Of a DNA stretch of 64,000 nt, positions 19,264-29,152 are shown one piece after another. A program made the translations under genes and the position numbers. The notes under the pieces were generated by a model. It was given only the letters and a program-made list of their open reading frames with translations. It ran no database searches and had not been told where the DNA came from. This stretch comes from Clostridia bacterium (lineage in GTDB: Bacteria; Bacillota; Clostridia; Christensenellales; Borkfalkiaceae): contig JAGAIW010000143.1 in the NCBI GenBank assembly GCA_017626305.1, positions 31,330-95,329 of the forward strand. Reading direction: 5' to 3'. The stretch's first letter is position 1; every line of letters starts with the position of its first letter.

Positions 19264-20142
19264 ATGATCATAGCGGCGTTGTCCGTGCTTACCGTTTGCG
19301 GTTCTTTTTGGGATTATGCAATAGCGACGGCGCTTTATTTAGGGCAACAGCCCACGGACAACTTTTTTGGCGTACTCTTTGCGTTTATCGGCGTTATTCC
19401 AACCTTCGTCGGTTGGAGCTTTTTGGGCGCAAGTATACTTTATTTATCTAAAAAACGAGATTTGTCGATAGCCAAACGTCGTTGGCTTACGGCGTTATCC
19501 GTACTTTTATTCGTGCTTTCCTTTTTCTATTTTTGCAACACCTTGTTTATGGTGAATGAAAGCGCCTTTCCCGTACATTGGGCAATCGCTTATCCTATCG
19601 GAATAGCCGTTATCTTTGCGGCTGCCGTTCTTGGTTATAAGCTTTCCAAGGCAAGTGATAATCCAAATCTTTTACGAAGCGTTTTATTTTTGACGCTCGT
19701 CAGCTTGGTGACTATGCTTATCATTATGCTTACCAAAGAGATTATGAATAGACCGCGCTTCCGTTGGGTAATGGAAACGGGCAATCCCGAGTTTTTTAGA
19801 AACTGGTGGCAGAGCGGAAAGGACATTAAGGACGCTCTTGGCTCAGGCGTTGTAAGCGACGATTTTGCGTCTTTTCCTTCGGGACACTCGGCGTATGCTA
19901 TGTTTGCTATTTTTCTTTTCCCTGCCTTTGCGGACTATTTGCCGAAATGGCAAAAATATCGCGGACTGCTCTTTATTTGCGGCGTGGTTTGGTGGGCGCT
20001 TACCGCGCTTTCCCGTTTAACCGTCGGCGCGCATTATTTAACCGACGTTTGTATTGCAGCGTTAGTGACGGTTTTGGTGTACGAAGCTGCCACGTGGATA
20101 AAATACGGTATTCAAAAAAAGAGAGAAAAAACAAAAAACTAA
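19264..20142 (+). CDS. PAP2-family membrane phosphatase, 5' end possibly frameshifted
   Basis: 292 residues from ATG 19264, with about six membrane helices and the three PAP2 motifs: 'KEIMNRPRFRW' (about 159-169), 'SFPSGHSAY' (about 202-210) and 'SRLTVGAHYLTDV' (about 251-263). PAP2 enzymes remove phosphate from lipid phosphates such as undecaprenyl-PP or phosphatidic acid, on the outer membrane face. The ATG has no ribosome site and begins inside the first helix. An ATG at 19238 does have GATAGG in front, but its frame stops after five codons unless the A7 run at 19244-19250 gains one base; then it joins this frame perfectly. Confidence 0.85.
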   Translation: MIIAALSVLTVCGSFWDYAIATALYLGQQPTDNFFGVLFAFIGVIPTFVGWSFLGASILYLSKKRDLSIAKRRWLTALSVLLFVLSFFYFCNTLFMVNESAFPVHWAIAYPIGIAVIFAAAVLGYKLSKASDNPNLLRSVLFLTLVSLVTMLIIMLTKEIMNRPRFRWVMETGNPEFFRNWWQSGKDIKDALGSGVVSDDFASFPSGHSAYAMFAIFLFPAFADYLPKWQKYRGLLFICGVVWWALTALSRLTVGAHYLTDVCIAALVTVLVYEAATWIKYGIQKKREKTKN

Positions 20143-20156
20143 AAACTTAACGAAAA

Positions 20157-20192
20157 AAAACCGTTTGGAAAAACTCCAAACGGTTTTGTATT
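20157..20192. terminator. Bidirectional terminator
   Basis: AAAACCGTTTGGA and TCCAAACGGTTTT form a perfect 13-bp stem with an AAAAC loop, with A8 before and T-rich sequence after. It separates the converging PAP2 gene and the minus-strand MFS gene. Confidence 0.9.
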
Positions 20193-20202
20193 TTTCTAAA
20201 AA

Positions 20203-21519
20203 TTATTCTGTTTTTTGCGATTCGTCGCCGCCGCGCGTGGTGGGCATTTTTGCCGTGAAGAAGAACACGATAAGACCTGCAATCGTCAATAAAGGAATAG
20301 GCAACAGGTCTAAATTCATCACCGCCGTAACCGCCGTAAAGGCAGGGAACGCTTTGGTGATTTCGCTGACGATAAACACAAACAGCGATACAAGGGCAGG
20401 GCCAAGCGTACCTGCGCCCTTACCGAAGATGTCGTAAATCCCGAAAAATTCACCCGATTTTTCCGCGGGAATAATGCTGGTGAAATACGAACGGGACATG
20501 GCTTGAATACCGCCTTGGAACAAGCCTACGCACACCGCAAGCACCCAAAATTGCCACGAGAATTTTAAGAATAAGGCAAACAGAGATACGGCTACGTAAC
20601 CGCCGATACAAATAAAAATCAAATACTTATCTTCTATTTTTTTAGACAGTCTGCCGATAATAATCGCGCTGGGGAAGGCTACGATTTGCGTTACCAACAA
20701 CGCAAGCAACAATTCCGTCGTGCCAAAGTGCAGCATATCCTGTCCGTAAATGGTCGCCATTTTAATAATCGTATACGCGCCGTTGATATACAGGAAAAAC
20801 GCAACAAGGAACAAAAACGCTTTCTTATTCTTTTTGATTTCCTTAAAGATTTGCCCAAGCCGCACAAAAGTATTGCGGATAGCATGGGGCGGACGGGGCA
20901 AGAAATGCTTTTGCTGATAGCTCTTAAATAAGGGGAGCGTAAAGCACAACCACCAAGCCGCCGTAAGCAAGAACGAAAGAGTCATTCGCCATTGCATACT
21001 CATGACTGCGTCGGGTACGACGAGTACGAGCACCAAGCACAGCGCAAAGGGAATACAGCTGCCGATATATCCCCAAGCATAGCCGTTTGCCGATACGTTA
21101 TGCAGCCTATCTTCCGTCGTGACGTCGGAAAGCATGGAATCGTAGAATACGCAAGACGACGATAAACTCGTTTCCGTCAATACGTAAATAATAGCAAAGG
21201 CGACTGCTCCGAGTATAGGCAGGGACAAGAGAGCGCAACAGATAATCCCCGTCAAAGCGAATAACAGGAAGAAAGTGCGCTTGCCTTTAAAGTCTGCCAT
21301 CGTTCCAAAAATAGGGCAAATGAACAGCGACAAAAGCGCAACGATAGACGATACCGCGCCCCAAATGGTGGTGGCGAGCCCCGTCGAATCGTTTCCGACG
21401 AGCGAGTTAAAGTAAATGGGAATAATGGTGGATGCAAACAATACGAAAGCCGAGTTGCCCACGTCGTACATAACCCATTTCTTTTCCAAAGACGTCAATT
21501 TTAAACTGTCTTTTTGCAT
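20203..21519 (-). CDS. MFS transporter, UMF1 type
   Basis: 438 residues with about 12 membrane helices. The N-terminus 'SLEKKWVMYDVGNSAFVLF' and 'PIFGTMADFKGKRTFFLLFA' (the MFS loop 2-3 motif) are typical of the UMF1 (unknown major facilitator, Atg22-like) family. The substrate is unknown. It lies 13 bp after the phospholipase C-like gene on the minus strand with AAGGAGAAAACGCC before its ATG, so the two form an operon. Confidence 0.85.
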   Translation of the reverse strand: MQKDSLKLTSLEKKWVMYDVGNSAFVLFASTIIPIYFNSLVGNDSTGLATTIWGAVSSIVALLSLFICPIFGTMADFKGKRTFFLLFALTGIICCALLSLPILGAVAFAIIYVLTETSLSSSCVFYDSMLSDVTTEDRLHNVSANGYAWGYIGSCIPFALCLVLVLVVPDAVMSMQWRMTLSFLLTAAWWLCFTLPLFKSYQQKHFLPRPPHAIRNTFVRLGQIFKEIKKNKKAFLFLVAFFLYINGAYTIIKMATIYGQDMLHFGTTELLLALLVTQIVAFPSAIIIGRLSKKIEDKYLIFICIGGYVAVSLFALFLKFSWQFWVLAVCVGLFQGGIQAMSRSYFTSIIPAEKSGEFFGIYDIFGKGAGTLGPALVSLFVFIVSEITKAFPAFTAVTAVMNLDLLPIPLLTIAGLIVFFFTAKMPTTRGGDESQKTE

Positions 21520-21532
21520 AGGCGTTTTCTCC

Positions 21533-22369
21533 TTACGTTGATGGATTTTCTATCAAACCGCTGTAATTGTGACGGAATACGGCGTCTTGGATATTTCCGT
21601 TTTCCAAGGTCGCGTCCATGTTTTCAAAGAAGTTTGTGATTATCTCCGCCGCTTTGGGTACGGCGTTTTGCCAAAGCGTTTCCAGCTCTTCCCCTAAGCC
21701 TTGAAAACGCGGGTCGTCCTTTTTATGTAAGAACATATCCCCGAATTTCCGTTCTAACCCCGCAATCGTGAGTACGACGTGCGCAAGCGCGTGGAAGGGC
21801 TCGCATTTGGAAGAAAACCAACCGTTGATTTTTTTAATGGACTGGATTGCCAAAGCAATCGCGTCCGTGCTTACGTCCAAAATGGTTGCGCAGGCTTCGA
21901 TAGTACCGTTTTCGCCGCTGATCGGCGTCGTGGTGTTATAGCCGCGGATGGGAAGAGAGTCCTTGCGTAAAAAATATTTATCCAGTTCCGATTCGATTTT
22001 TCCGTGCGTAAACGTGCCCTGCGAATGATTATCGATATAGGGATGACAGGAAATATCCAACGTGAAATGACATAAAAATCCGCATACGTATGCTGTTAAA
22101 GCGGACAAAAGGGGTTCGTTATTCGTTTTTGCAAGCGCAATTTCCTTGGCGGCGTTTACGAAAAAATCTTCCGCCGCTACGGCGTGTAAATCCCAACCGC
22201 GTTGACGGACGGCGTTTCGTTTCGTAATCTTATGGTAAAATAAAATATCCGGCCCTTGCGTGCCCAGCGCAAACGCTTCGGGTCTTTCCCGTAAAATCTC
22301 TTGCAGGTATTTAGGTAACTGCGTTTCCACGGCTTTTCCGAAACGGTAATGCGTATATACGGCAGGCAT
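21533..22369 (-). CDS. Zinc-dependent phospholipase C family protein
   Basis: 278 residues starting 'MPAVYTHYRFGKAV'. The His/Asp pattern of the S1/P1-PLC-like fold is visible: 'LGTQGPDILFYHK', 'GFLCHFTLDISCHPYID' and 'HGKIESELDKYF'. There is no signal peptide, so unlike secreted PLCs it should be cytoplasmic. Many Clostridia carry such intracellular relatives and their substrate is not known. AAAGGAG precedes the ATG at 22369. Upstream on the minus strand is TATACT, about 30 bases before the ribosome site. Confidence 0.8.
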   Translation of the reverse strand: MPAVYTHYRFGKAVETQLPKYLQEILRERPEAFALGTQGPDILFYHKITKRNAVRQRGWDLHAVAAEDFFVNAAKEIALAKTNNEPLLSALTAYVCGFLCHFTLDISCHPYIDNHSQGTFTHGKIESELDKYFLRKDSLPIRGYNTTTPISGENGTIEACATILDVSTDAIALAIQSIKKINGWFSSKCEPFHALAHVVLTIAGLERKFGDMFLHKKDDPRFQGLGEELETLWQNAVPKAAEIITNFFENMDATLENGNIQDAVFRHNYSGLIENPST

Positions 22370-22535
22370 AAAAACTCCTTTTTTTGCTAGTCTACGTTTT
22401 TAGTATATCACAAAAATCCCCGAAAAGATAGCAAATCTAGCACAAAATTTTCCATGTAATAGAAAAATGTGACAAAAATACAAGCCGCGTGGGACAATAT
22501 TTTTCACCGCAAGAGAAAAAATCTCTTTCATTTTG

Positions 22536-22564
22536 TTTACTTTTTGGGGAAAGTGTGCTATACT
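22536..22564 (+). promoter_or_regulatory. Promoter of uvrBA
   Basis: TTTACT (22536-22541), 17-bp spacer, TATACT (22559-22564), with the LexA-type operator overlapping the -10 and the predicted start. Confidence 0.75.
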
Positions 22565-22586
22565 GTAAACAAATGTTTGTTTACAG
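22563..22586 (+). promoter_or_regulatory. LexA (SOS) operator of uvrBA
   Basis: A 24-bp palindrome with 11-bp arms, CTGTAAACAAA and TTTGTTTACAG, around a central TG. Its core TAAACAAATGTTTG (22566-22579) matches the Bacillus/Clostridium LexA consensus CGAACRNRYGTTYG at 12 of 14 positions. The position on the -10 is right for repression that is relieved by DNA damage. Confidence 0.8.
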
Positions 22587-22606
22587 GCGTTGCAGGAGAG
22601 AAAAAA

Positions 22607-24577
22607 ATGGAAGAAAGACCGTTTGAATTACAATCGGCGTTTGCCCCTACGGGCGATCAGCCCCAAGCGATAGCCCGTCTTACGGAAGGAGTGTTGGACG
22701 GTATGCGCGCGCAGGTGCTCGTCGGCGTTACGGGGAGCGGTAAAACGTTCACTATGGCAAACGTCATTCAAAACGTCGGTCGCCCGACGCTGGTTATTGC
22801 GCATAACAAAACGCTTGCGGCGCAGCTTTGCAACGAGTTTCGGGAATTTTTCCCAAACAACCGCGTGGAATACTTCGTTTCTTATTACGATTATTATCAA
22901 CCGGAAAGCTATATTCCCACGACGGATACCTATATCGAAAAAGATTTAAGCATGAACGACGAAATCGATAAACTGCGAAACAGCGCGACGGGCTCGTTAA
23001 TGGAGCGGCGCGACGTGATCGTCGTGGCGTCGGTGTCGTGTATTTACGGCTTGGGTGCGCCCGAAGAATACTTTCGTTTGTCCTTATCTTTGCGCCCGGG
23101 CATGGAATGGGAGCGCAACGCGCTGATAAGAAAGCTTATCGAATTGCAATACGCAAGAAACGACGTGGATTTTAAACGTTCGACCTTTCGCGTACGGGGG
23201 GACGCGTTGGAAATTTTTCCTGCGTCCAACTCCGAAGTGGCAATTCGCGTGGAATTTTTCGGGGACGAAATCGACAAAATATACGAAGTGGAAGCCTTGA
23301 CGGGCAATAAGCTCAACGAGCTGTCGCACGTAGCCATTTTTCCTGCCAGTCAATACGCCGTCGGCACGGAAAAGCTGCAAAGCGCGCTTGCCATGATAGA
23401 AGAAGATTTACAAGGGGAAGTGCGCGCGTTTGAAGAAGACGGTAAAATTTTAGAAGCGCAGCGCTTAAAACAGCGCACCGAGCACGATTTGGAAATGATG
23501 CGCGAAATCGGGTATTGCAGCGGCATTGAAAATTACAGCCGCTACTTCGACGGGCGCAACGTGGGCGAGCCGTCTTTTACCCTGCTCGATTACTTCCCGT
23601 CGGGGGAATTTTTGGTGTTTATCGACGAAAGCCACATGACGATACCGCAAATCCGCGCTATGTATCACGGGGATTTATCGAGAAAGAAAAATCTTGTCGA
23701 TTACGGTTTCCGTATGCGCGCGGCGTACGATAACCGTCCGCTCACCTTTGACGAATTTGACGCGCGCGTACCACAGGTAATTTACGTTTCGGCTACCCCT
23801 GCTCCGTACGAATTAGAGCAATCGGGACAAGCCGTGGAACAGCTCATTCGTCCGACGGGGCTTTTAGACCCCGAAATCACCGTCAAGCCCACGCGTGGAC
23901 AAATTGACGATTTGCTGTCGCAAATCCGCACGGTAGTGGACGGGGGCGGCAGAGTGTTGATCACCACGCTCACCAAAAAAATGGCGGAAGAGCTTACCGA
24001 CTATCTCAAAGAACACGCCGTTAAGGTAAAATATATGCACAGCGATATCGACACGTTAGAGCGCGTGGATATCGTCAACGGGTTACGCCTTGGCGAGTTT
24101 GACGTGCTGTGCGGTATCAACCTGCTCCGCGAAGGGTTAGACCTGCCCGAAGTCAAGCTCGTCGCCATTTTAGACGCGGATAAGGAAGGTTTTTTGCGTA
24201 GCGACACCGCGCTTATTCAAACGATAGGTCGTGCGGCGCGAAACGCCGAAGGTAGGGTAATTATGTACGCGGATACGGTTACCGACAGCATGAAACGGGC
24301 AATCGGGGAAACCAACCGCAGAAGAAAGGCGCAGGACGCATATAACAAGGCGCACGGTATTGTGCCCAAGACGATTATCAAGGAAGTCAAATCCACCTTG
24401 AATATCACCAAGAAAAAGACGGACGACGATATTAAAATGCAGGATATCCCCGACGAAATCGAAAAGCTGAAAGCGCTGATGAAGGTGGCAAGCGGTCAGC
24501 TGGATTTTGAACGGGCAATCGAAATCAGAGAAAAGATTGCCGAGTTGAAACTCAAACTGAGAAAGGCAGGAAAATAA
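22607..24577 (+). CDS. uvrB: Excinuclease ABC subunit B
   Basis: 656 residues from ATG 22607, which follows GCAGGAGAG. The frame is open upstream to 22469, but that stretch contains the promoter and operator. UvrB is the damage-verifying helicase of nucleotide excision repair, loaded by UvrA and cut by UvrC. Walker A '[14 protein letters not shown]' lies near residue 40, the beta-hairpin '[12 protein letters not shown]' near 93 and helicase motif VI '[12 protein letters not shown]' near 541. A C-terminal UVR motif is at about 620-656. It forms an operon with uvrA, 6 bp downstream, under LexA-type control. Confidence 0.97.
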   Translation: MEERPFELQSAFAPTGDQPQAIARLTEGVLDGMRAQVLVGVTGSGKTFTMANVIQNVGRPTLVIAHNKTLAAQLCNEFREFFPNNRVEYFVSYYDYYQPESYIPTTDTYIEKDLSMNDEIDKLRNSATGSLMERRDVIVVASVSCIYGLGAPEEYFRLSLSLRPGMEWERNALIRKLIELQYARNDVDFKRSTFRVRGDALEIFPASNSEVAIRVEFFGDEIDKIYEVEALTGNKLNELSHVAIFPASQYAVGTEKLQSALAMIEEDLQGEVRAFEEDGKILEAQRLKQRTEHDLEMMREIGYCSGIENYSRYFDGRNVGEPSFTLLDYFPSGEFLVFIDESHMTIPQIRAMYHGDLSRKKNLVDYGFRMRAAYDNRPLTFDEFDARVPQVIYVSATPAPYELEQSGQAVEQLIRPTGLLDPEITVKPTRGQIDDLLSQIRTVVDGGGRVLITTLTKKMAEELTDYLKEHAVKVKYMHSDIDTLERVDIVNGLRLGEFDVLCGINLLREGLDLPEVKLVAILDADKEGFLRSDTALIQTIGRAARNAEGRVIMYADTVTDSMKRAIGETNRRRKAQDAYNKAHGIVPKTIIKEVKSTLNITKKKTDDDIKMQDIPDEIEKLKALMKVASGQLDFERAIEIREKIAELKLKLRKAGK

Positions 24578-24583
24578 GAGAGT

Positions 24584-27400
24584 ATGCAAGAAGAAATCGT
24601 AATCAAAGGCGCGAAAGAAAACAATTTAAAAAATATTGACCTTACCATTCCCCGTAACAAACTCACGGTGTTTACGGGACTTTCAGGCAGCGGTAAATCT
24701 ACTCTTGCCTTCGACACCATTTTTGCCGAAGGACAACGCCGCTACGTGGAAAGCTTGTCTTCCTACGCCCGTCAATTTTTAGGGCAAATGGAAAAACCCG
24801 ACGTCGAGAGTATCGACGGGCTTTCGCCTGCTATCTCAATCGACCAAAAAACCACGTCGCGTAACCCCCGTTCTACGGTGGGTACGGTAACGGAAATTTA
24901 CGATTATTTTCGTTTGCTGTTCGCCCGTATCGGCGTTCCCCATTGTCCTAAGTGCGGCAGGGAAATCCGCCGTCAAACGGTGGACGAAATTTGCGATAGG
25001 GTTATGGCAATGGACGAAGGGAGTAAAATTCTCGTCAACGCTCCCGTCGTTCGCGGTAGAAAAGGGGAATACGTCAAAGAGCTTGCGTCTTATAAAAAGA
25101 GCGGCTACGGCAGAGTAAAAATCGACGGAATCGTGTACGATTTACAAGAAGAAATCAAATTAGAAAAGAATATCAAACACAATATCTCCGTCGTCGTGGA
25201 TAGATTAGTCGTCAAACCCACCGTACAAAAACGCTTGACGGACAGCTTAGAAGCGGCGTTAAAGCTTGCAGGCGGTTTGGTGGTGATTGACCACGAAGGC
25301 AAAGAAGAACTGTATTCCATCAACTACGCCTGCCCCGATTGCGGCGTATCTATTGAAGAAATCGAACCGAGAATGTTCTCGTTTAACACGGTTTACGGCG
25401 CGTGCCCGACCTGCTCGGGGCTTGGGTTTAAGCAATTCGTCGACCCCGATTTGATTTGTCCCGACAAAACGAAAACGCTGCGAGAAGGCGCTATGAAAGT
25501 TACGGGTTGGAGCTTAGGCTCTAATTCCATGGCGCTTATGGAGCTGAGCGCTCTTTCCAAAGCGTACGGCTTTTCCTTGGACGTACCCGTCAAGGATTTA
25601 TCCAAGGAAGTGTACGACGTTTTAATGTACGGCAGCGAAGAACGCGTGGATATGCAGTATCAAACGCGTTCGTTTTCGGGTAGCTTTAAAAAGACGTGGG
25701 AAGGGTACGTCAACAATTTACAGCGCCGCTACGCGACGTCCACTTCGGACGGTGTGAAGGGGGAAATCGAACGGTTAATGCGCAACGCCCCTTGCGATAG
25801 CTGTAACGGCAAACGCTTAAAAAAGGAAGCGTTATCGGTAACCGTCGGCGGTAAAAATATTTGGGAAGTTTGCGAACTTTCGGTAGACAAGCTTTGCGAT
25901 TTTATGGACGAGCTTTCGCCCACGCTTACACAAACGCAACATATGATTGCCGACGCCATTATCAAAGAAATCAACAGCCGTCTTGGCTTTTTGCGTAACG
26001 TAGGGTTGAATTATCTTACGCTCACCCGTACGGCGGTCACGCTTTCGGGCGGAGAGAGTCAGCGTATCCGTTTGGCAACGCAAATCGGCAGCGCGTTAAC
26101 GGGCGTACTGTATATCTTGGACGAACCGAGTATCGGCTTGCACCAAAGGGATAACGAAAAGCTGTTACACTCCTTGCAAGGTTTGCGCGATTTAGGGAAT
26201 ACGCTAATCGTCGTCGAGCACGACGAAGACACCATGCGCGCGGCGGATTATATCGTGGATATCGGTCCGAAGGCGGGGGTACACGGCGGTGAAGTCGTCG
26301 CAAGCGGTACGCCCGAAGACATTATGCGCGCAAAAAACTCCATTACGGGTGATTATTTAGCGGGTAGAAGAAAGATAGAAGTCCCTACCGTTCGGGCAAA
26401 ACCCGACGGGCGGTTTTTGAAGATATTCGGCTGCAAACAAAACAACCTGCAAAATATCGACGTGGAAATTCCCGTAGGCTTAATCACCGCCGTTACGGGC
26501 GTTTCGGGCAGCGGAAAATCCAGTCTTGTCAATGAAATTATCGAACCGACGCTTGCCGCCGAGCTCAACGGCGCAAAGCGCGTGTCGGGGCAATACGATA
26601 AAATGGAAGGGATAGAATACTTCGATAAGGTGATTGCTATCGATCAATCGCCCATAGGCAGAACGCCGAGAAGTAATCCTGCTACCTATACGGGCGTGTT
26701 TAACGCTATTCGTGATTTATTTGCCATGACGCCCGACGCCAAAGAGCGCGGCTATAAGGCAGGGCGGTTTTCCTTTAATATCTCGGGAGGCAGGTGCGAG
26801 CATTGTTTCGGCGACGGGATTATCAAAATTGAAATGCACTTTTTGCCCGATATTTTCGTGCCCTGCGAAATTTGCGGCGGCAGACGGTATAACCGCGAAA
26901 CGTTGGAAGTGCGCTATAAGGGCAAAAATATCGCCGACGTGCTCGATATGACGGTGGAAGAAGCGTGTGAATTTTTCCAACCCATTCCAAATATTTACAA
27001 TAAGATTAAAACGCTCAACGAAGTGGGACTTGGATATATCAAGCTTGGGCAAAGCTCTACCACCCTTTCGGGGGGCGAAGCGCAGCGCGTCAAGCTTGCC
27101 ACCGAGCTTGCCCGCCGTTCGACGGGAAAAACGCTGTATATTTTAGACGAACCGACGACGGGTCTGCACGCCTACGACGTAGATAAGCTCATCAAAATCT
27201 TATTAAAGCTGCGTGAAGGCGGCAATACCGTTTTGGTGATTGAACACAATCTAGACGTCATTAAAACGGCGGATCATATCATTGATTTAGGTCCGGAAGG
27301 GGGCAACGGCGGGGGTACGGTCGTCTGTACGGGTACACCCGAAGAAGTGGCGAAACACGCGCAAAGCTATACGGGGAAATTCTTGAAAAACGTACTGTAA
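24584..27400 (+). CDS. uvrA: Excinuclease ABC subunit A
   Basis: 938 residues, standard length. It is the damage-recognition ATPase of nucleotide excision repair and acts as a dimer with UvrB. Two ABC cassettes are split by zinc modules: Walker A 'GLSGSGKST' near residue 34 and 'GVSGSGKSS' near 640, with signatures 'LSGGESQRIRLA' and 'LSGGEAQRVKLA'. Zinc-binding CxxC pairs are at 'CPDCG', 'CPTCSG', 'CEHCFG' and 'CEICGG'. The ATG follows AATAAGAG and lies 6 bp after the uvrB stop. Confidence 0.97.
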   Translation: MQEEIVIKGAKENNLKNIDLTIPRNKLTVFTGLSGSGKSTLAFDTIFAEGQRRYVESLSSYARQFLGQMEKPDVESIDGLSPAISIDQKTTSRNPRSTVGTVTEIYDYFRLLFARIGVPHCPKCGREIRRQTVDEICDRVMAMDEGSKILVNAPVVRGRKGEYVKELASYKKSGYGRVKIDGIVYDLQEEIKLEKNIKHNISVVVDRLVVKPTVQKRLTDSLEAALKLAGGLVVIDHEGKEELYSINYACPDCGVSIEEIEPRMFSFNTVYGACPTCSGLGFKQFVDPDLICPDKTKTLREGAMKVTGWSLGSNSMALMELSALSKAYGFSLDVPVKDLSKEVYDVLMYGSEERVDMQYQTRSFSGSFKKTWEGYVNNLQRRYATSTSDGVKGEIERLMRNAPCDSCNGKRLKKEALSVTVGGKNIWEVCELSVDKLCDFMDELSPTLTQTQHMIADAIIKEINSRLGFLRNVGLNYLTLTRTAVTLSGGESQRIRLATQIGSALTGVLYILDEPSIGLHQRDNEKLLHSLQGLRDLGNTLIVVEHDEDTMRAADYIVDIGPKAGVHGGEVVASGTPEDIMRAKNSITGDYLAGRRKIEVPTVRAKPDGRFLKIFGCKQNNLQNIDVEIPVGLITAVTGVSGSGKSSLVNEIIEPTLAAELNGAKRVSGQYDKMEGIEYFDKVIAIDQSPIGRTPRSNPATYTGVFNAIRDLFAMTPDAKERGYKAGRFSFNISGGRCEHCFGDGIIKIEMHFLPDIFVPCEICGGRRYNRETLEVRYKGKNIADVLDMTVEEACEFFQPIPNIYNKIKTLNEVGLGYIKLGQSSTTLSGGEAQRVKLATELARRSTGKTLYILDEPTTGLHAYDVDKLIKILLKLREGGNTVLVIEHNLDVIKTADHIIDLGPEGGNGGGTVVCTGTPEEVAKHAQSYTGKFLKNVL

Positions 27401-27440
27401 AATTGTGCGAAAAAATACAGGAAATACAAAAAATATTCCA

Positions 27441-27469
27441 TTGTTTTCCAAAAAGCATTTTGTTATAAT
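27441..27469 (+). promoter_or_regulatory. Promoter of the glycosidase-like gene
   Basis: TTGTTT (27441-27446), 17-bp spacer, TATAAT (27464-27469). Confidence 0.65.
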
Positions 27470-27512
27470 ATAGGCAAATTCCGTGGATAACGGCAATACA
27501 AGGAGAAAGAAA

Positions 27513-28760
27513 ATGGAACGTTTTAAAATCGGCTTTTGGAACTATCCCCCCGTGGGCTTGTACGACCCTAAGCAAGCGGCAAACGACTGGGTAGAGCTGG
27601 GCTTTAACCTGCCGCTCACCTTTTCGTATAATCCCGATTTAGAGATAAAAAAATCGGACGGCGACGGCACGAGAGAAGTAAACGTTACGCAAACGGGCAT
27701 CACCGAAGGGTATACCAAACAAGGGCTTATCGATTGTTTGGACGCGTGGCACGAAAAGGGGCATCAAGCGTTTGTATACGATAACCGCACCAACTTCCGC
27801 ACGCTGGAAAAGGTAGGCGAAGAAGCGTTTGAAAAGGGCGTCAAACAAGCGGTGGAAGATTTTGCTTGGCATCCTGCCGTTTACGGGTTTCATATCGGGG
27901 ACGAGCCCAGCGGCGCACAATGGGAAATTGCCGTTAAGGCGTATCAAATTGTCAATAAATATGCGCCCGATAAAATTCATTTTTTAAACCTGTTGCCCAT
28001 TTGGGGCGGTCCAAGTTTTAAAGAACAGCTCGGTTGTACACAGGACGAATATGCGGATAAAATTGCCGATATGATGCAACGCATGAACTGCAAGCTGATC
28101 GGCTACGATTACTACGGGCATTGTACGTATAACGATAATATCGAGCCTGAAATGCACGAATATTTTAAGACGATAAACAGCGTCGGCTCGGCAGCGAGAA
28201 AGGCAGGCGGCGAATTTATCAACACCGTTCTTTCCGTGGGGCATTGGAATTACCGCGAACCTAACGACCACGATTTTCGTTTCCAAATCGCTACGTCGAT
28301 TGCGCACGGCGCGGACGGGTGGTTCTACTTCTATATTTATGAAACAGCCATACACGAAAGTTATCGTCGTCCGATTATTGATTTATTCGGCAAGCGCACG
28401 CCTAACTTTGATTTGCTGGCATGGCATAACAAGGTGGCGCAAAAGTACTACGGCGAAGCCTTGACGGGGTATAAATTCGATAAGGTTTGGCACTTCTATA
28501 AATCGTACGGCGGAACGCCGATATTTGAAGGCACTCCCGAGCTGGAAGGTATCGAGCATATCGTCAATCCGTTTGCAACGGCAATCACCCGTTTTGTTAG
28601 CGACGACGGAAAGGTGGCGTACGGGATTACCAACTTAAATAGAGAAAAGCCCATGAAAATTCGTCCACGTTTTACGGGCAAGCTAGCGAAGTACAACGAT
28701 TACGATTTATGGTACGGCCCTGGGCAAATATATATCTTCACCGAAGAAAAGAGATATTGA
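27513..28760 (+). CDS. Putative glycoside hydrolase, TIM-barrel (beta-galactosidase-like)
   Basis: 415 residues from the ATG at 27513, after AAGGAGAAAGAAA. No signal peptide or membrane segment, so cytoplasmic. 'YGFHIGDEPSGAQWEIA' (near residue 125) resembles the acid/base strand of clan GH-A enzymes. 'IGYDYYGHC', 'FINTVLSVGHWNYREP' and 'GADGWFYFYIYE' look like later barrel strands, and a C-terminal beta domain follows. I cannot place it in a numbered GH family. It is monocistronic with its own promoter and terminator. Confidence 0.6.
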   Translation: MERFKIGFWNYPPVGLYDPKQAANDWVELGFNLPLTFSYNPDLEIKKSDGDGTREVNVTQTGITEGYTKQGLIDCLDAWHEKGHQAFVYDNRTNFRTLEKVGEEAFEKGVKQAVEDFAWHPAVYGFHIGDEPSGAQWEIAVKAYQIVNKYAPDKIHFLNLLPIWGGPSFKEQLGCTQDEYADKIADMMQRMNCKLIGYDYYGHCTYNDNIEPEMHEYFKTINSVGSAARKAGGEFINTVLSVGHWNYREPNDHDFRFQIATSIAHGADGWFYFYIYETAIHESYRRPIIDLFGKRTPNFDLLAWHNKVAQKYYGEALTGYKFDKVWHFYKSYGGTPIFEGTPELEGIEHIVNPFATAITRFVSDDGKVAYGITNLNREKPMKIRPRFTGKLAKYNDYDLWYGPGQIYIFTEEKRY

Positions 28761-28770
28761 TAGCAAAAAA

Positions 28771-28795
28771 GGAAACCGAGCGGTTTCCTTTTTTT
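28771..28795. terminator. Bidirectional terminator
   Basis: GGAAACC-GAGC-GGTTTCC followed by T7 on the plus strand and preceded by A6, serving the glycosidase-like gene and the converging veg gene. Confidence 0.88.
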
Positions 28796-29033
28796 ATATG
28801 CGTTTGATTTTTACCGTGCCGCACAGCACGTCTGAATAGGAATAGGCGGTTTTGCCTAAAAAATTCTTATCGTCGGGTCGGACGGTGAATAGAGCGGGGT
28901 ATACGCCTGAAAGCACGCCGTTGTAGCTTACCGATTTATTTCTGCCCAAATTAACGCGTACGGCTACGCGCTCAGCCGCGCACGCTTTTACCATTTGTTT
29001 GACGTCGGAGATTTTCTTTGTCGGTTTAATCAT
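28794..29033 (-). CDS. veg: Veg family protein
   Basis: 79 residues from the ATG at 29031-29033. It matches the small Veg (DUF1021) family: 'VRVNLGRNKSVSYNGVLSG', then 'YPALFTVRPDD', then 'YSYSDVLCGTVKI'. Veg folds as a small beta-barrel; in Bacillus it affects biofilm matrix genes and is linked to sporulation. Its neighbours sipL and ispE are the usual Firmicute neighbours of veg, although here veg is divergent. The ATG lacks a clear ribosome site; AAGGA lies 25 bases upstream and the frame is open to 29159, so the start is uncertain. Confidence 0.85.
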   Translation of the reverse strand: MIKPTKKISDVKQMVKACAAERVAVRVNLGRNKSVSYNGVLSGVYPALFTVRPDDKNFLGKTAYSYSDVLCGTVKIKRI

Positions 29034-29152
29034 GGCATAAGTATGCGCTTTTTGCGCAAATATTATTCCTTGAAAAACAAAAAAACGTTCTAAGCCTTTT
29101 TTTTCAAGCATACGATAAACCGACGATATTATTCGAAAGGGAGCTTGAAAAC

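Noticed and set aside
22469..22606. N-terminal extension of uvrB
   Set aside because: The added residues cover the promoter, LexA box and ribosome site; UvrB family proteins start near ATG 22607.
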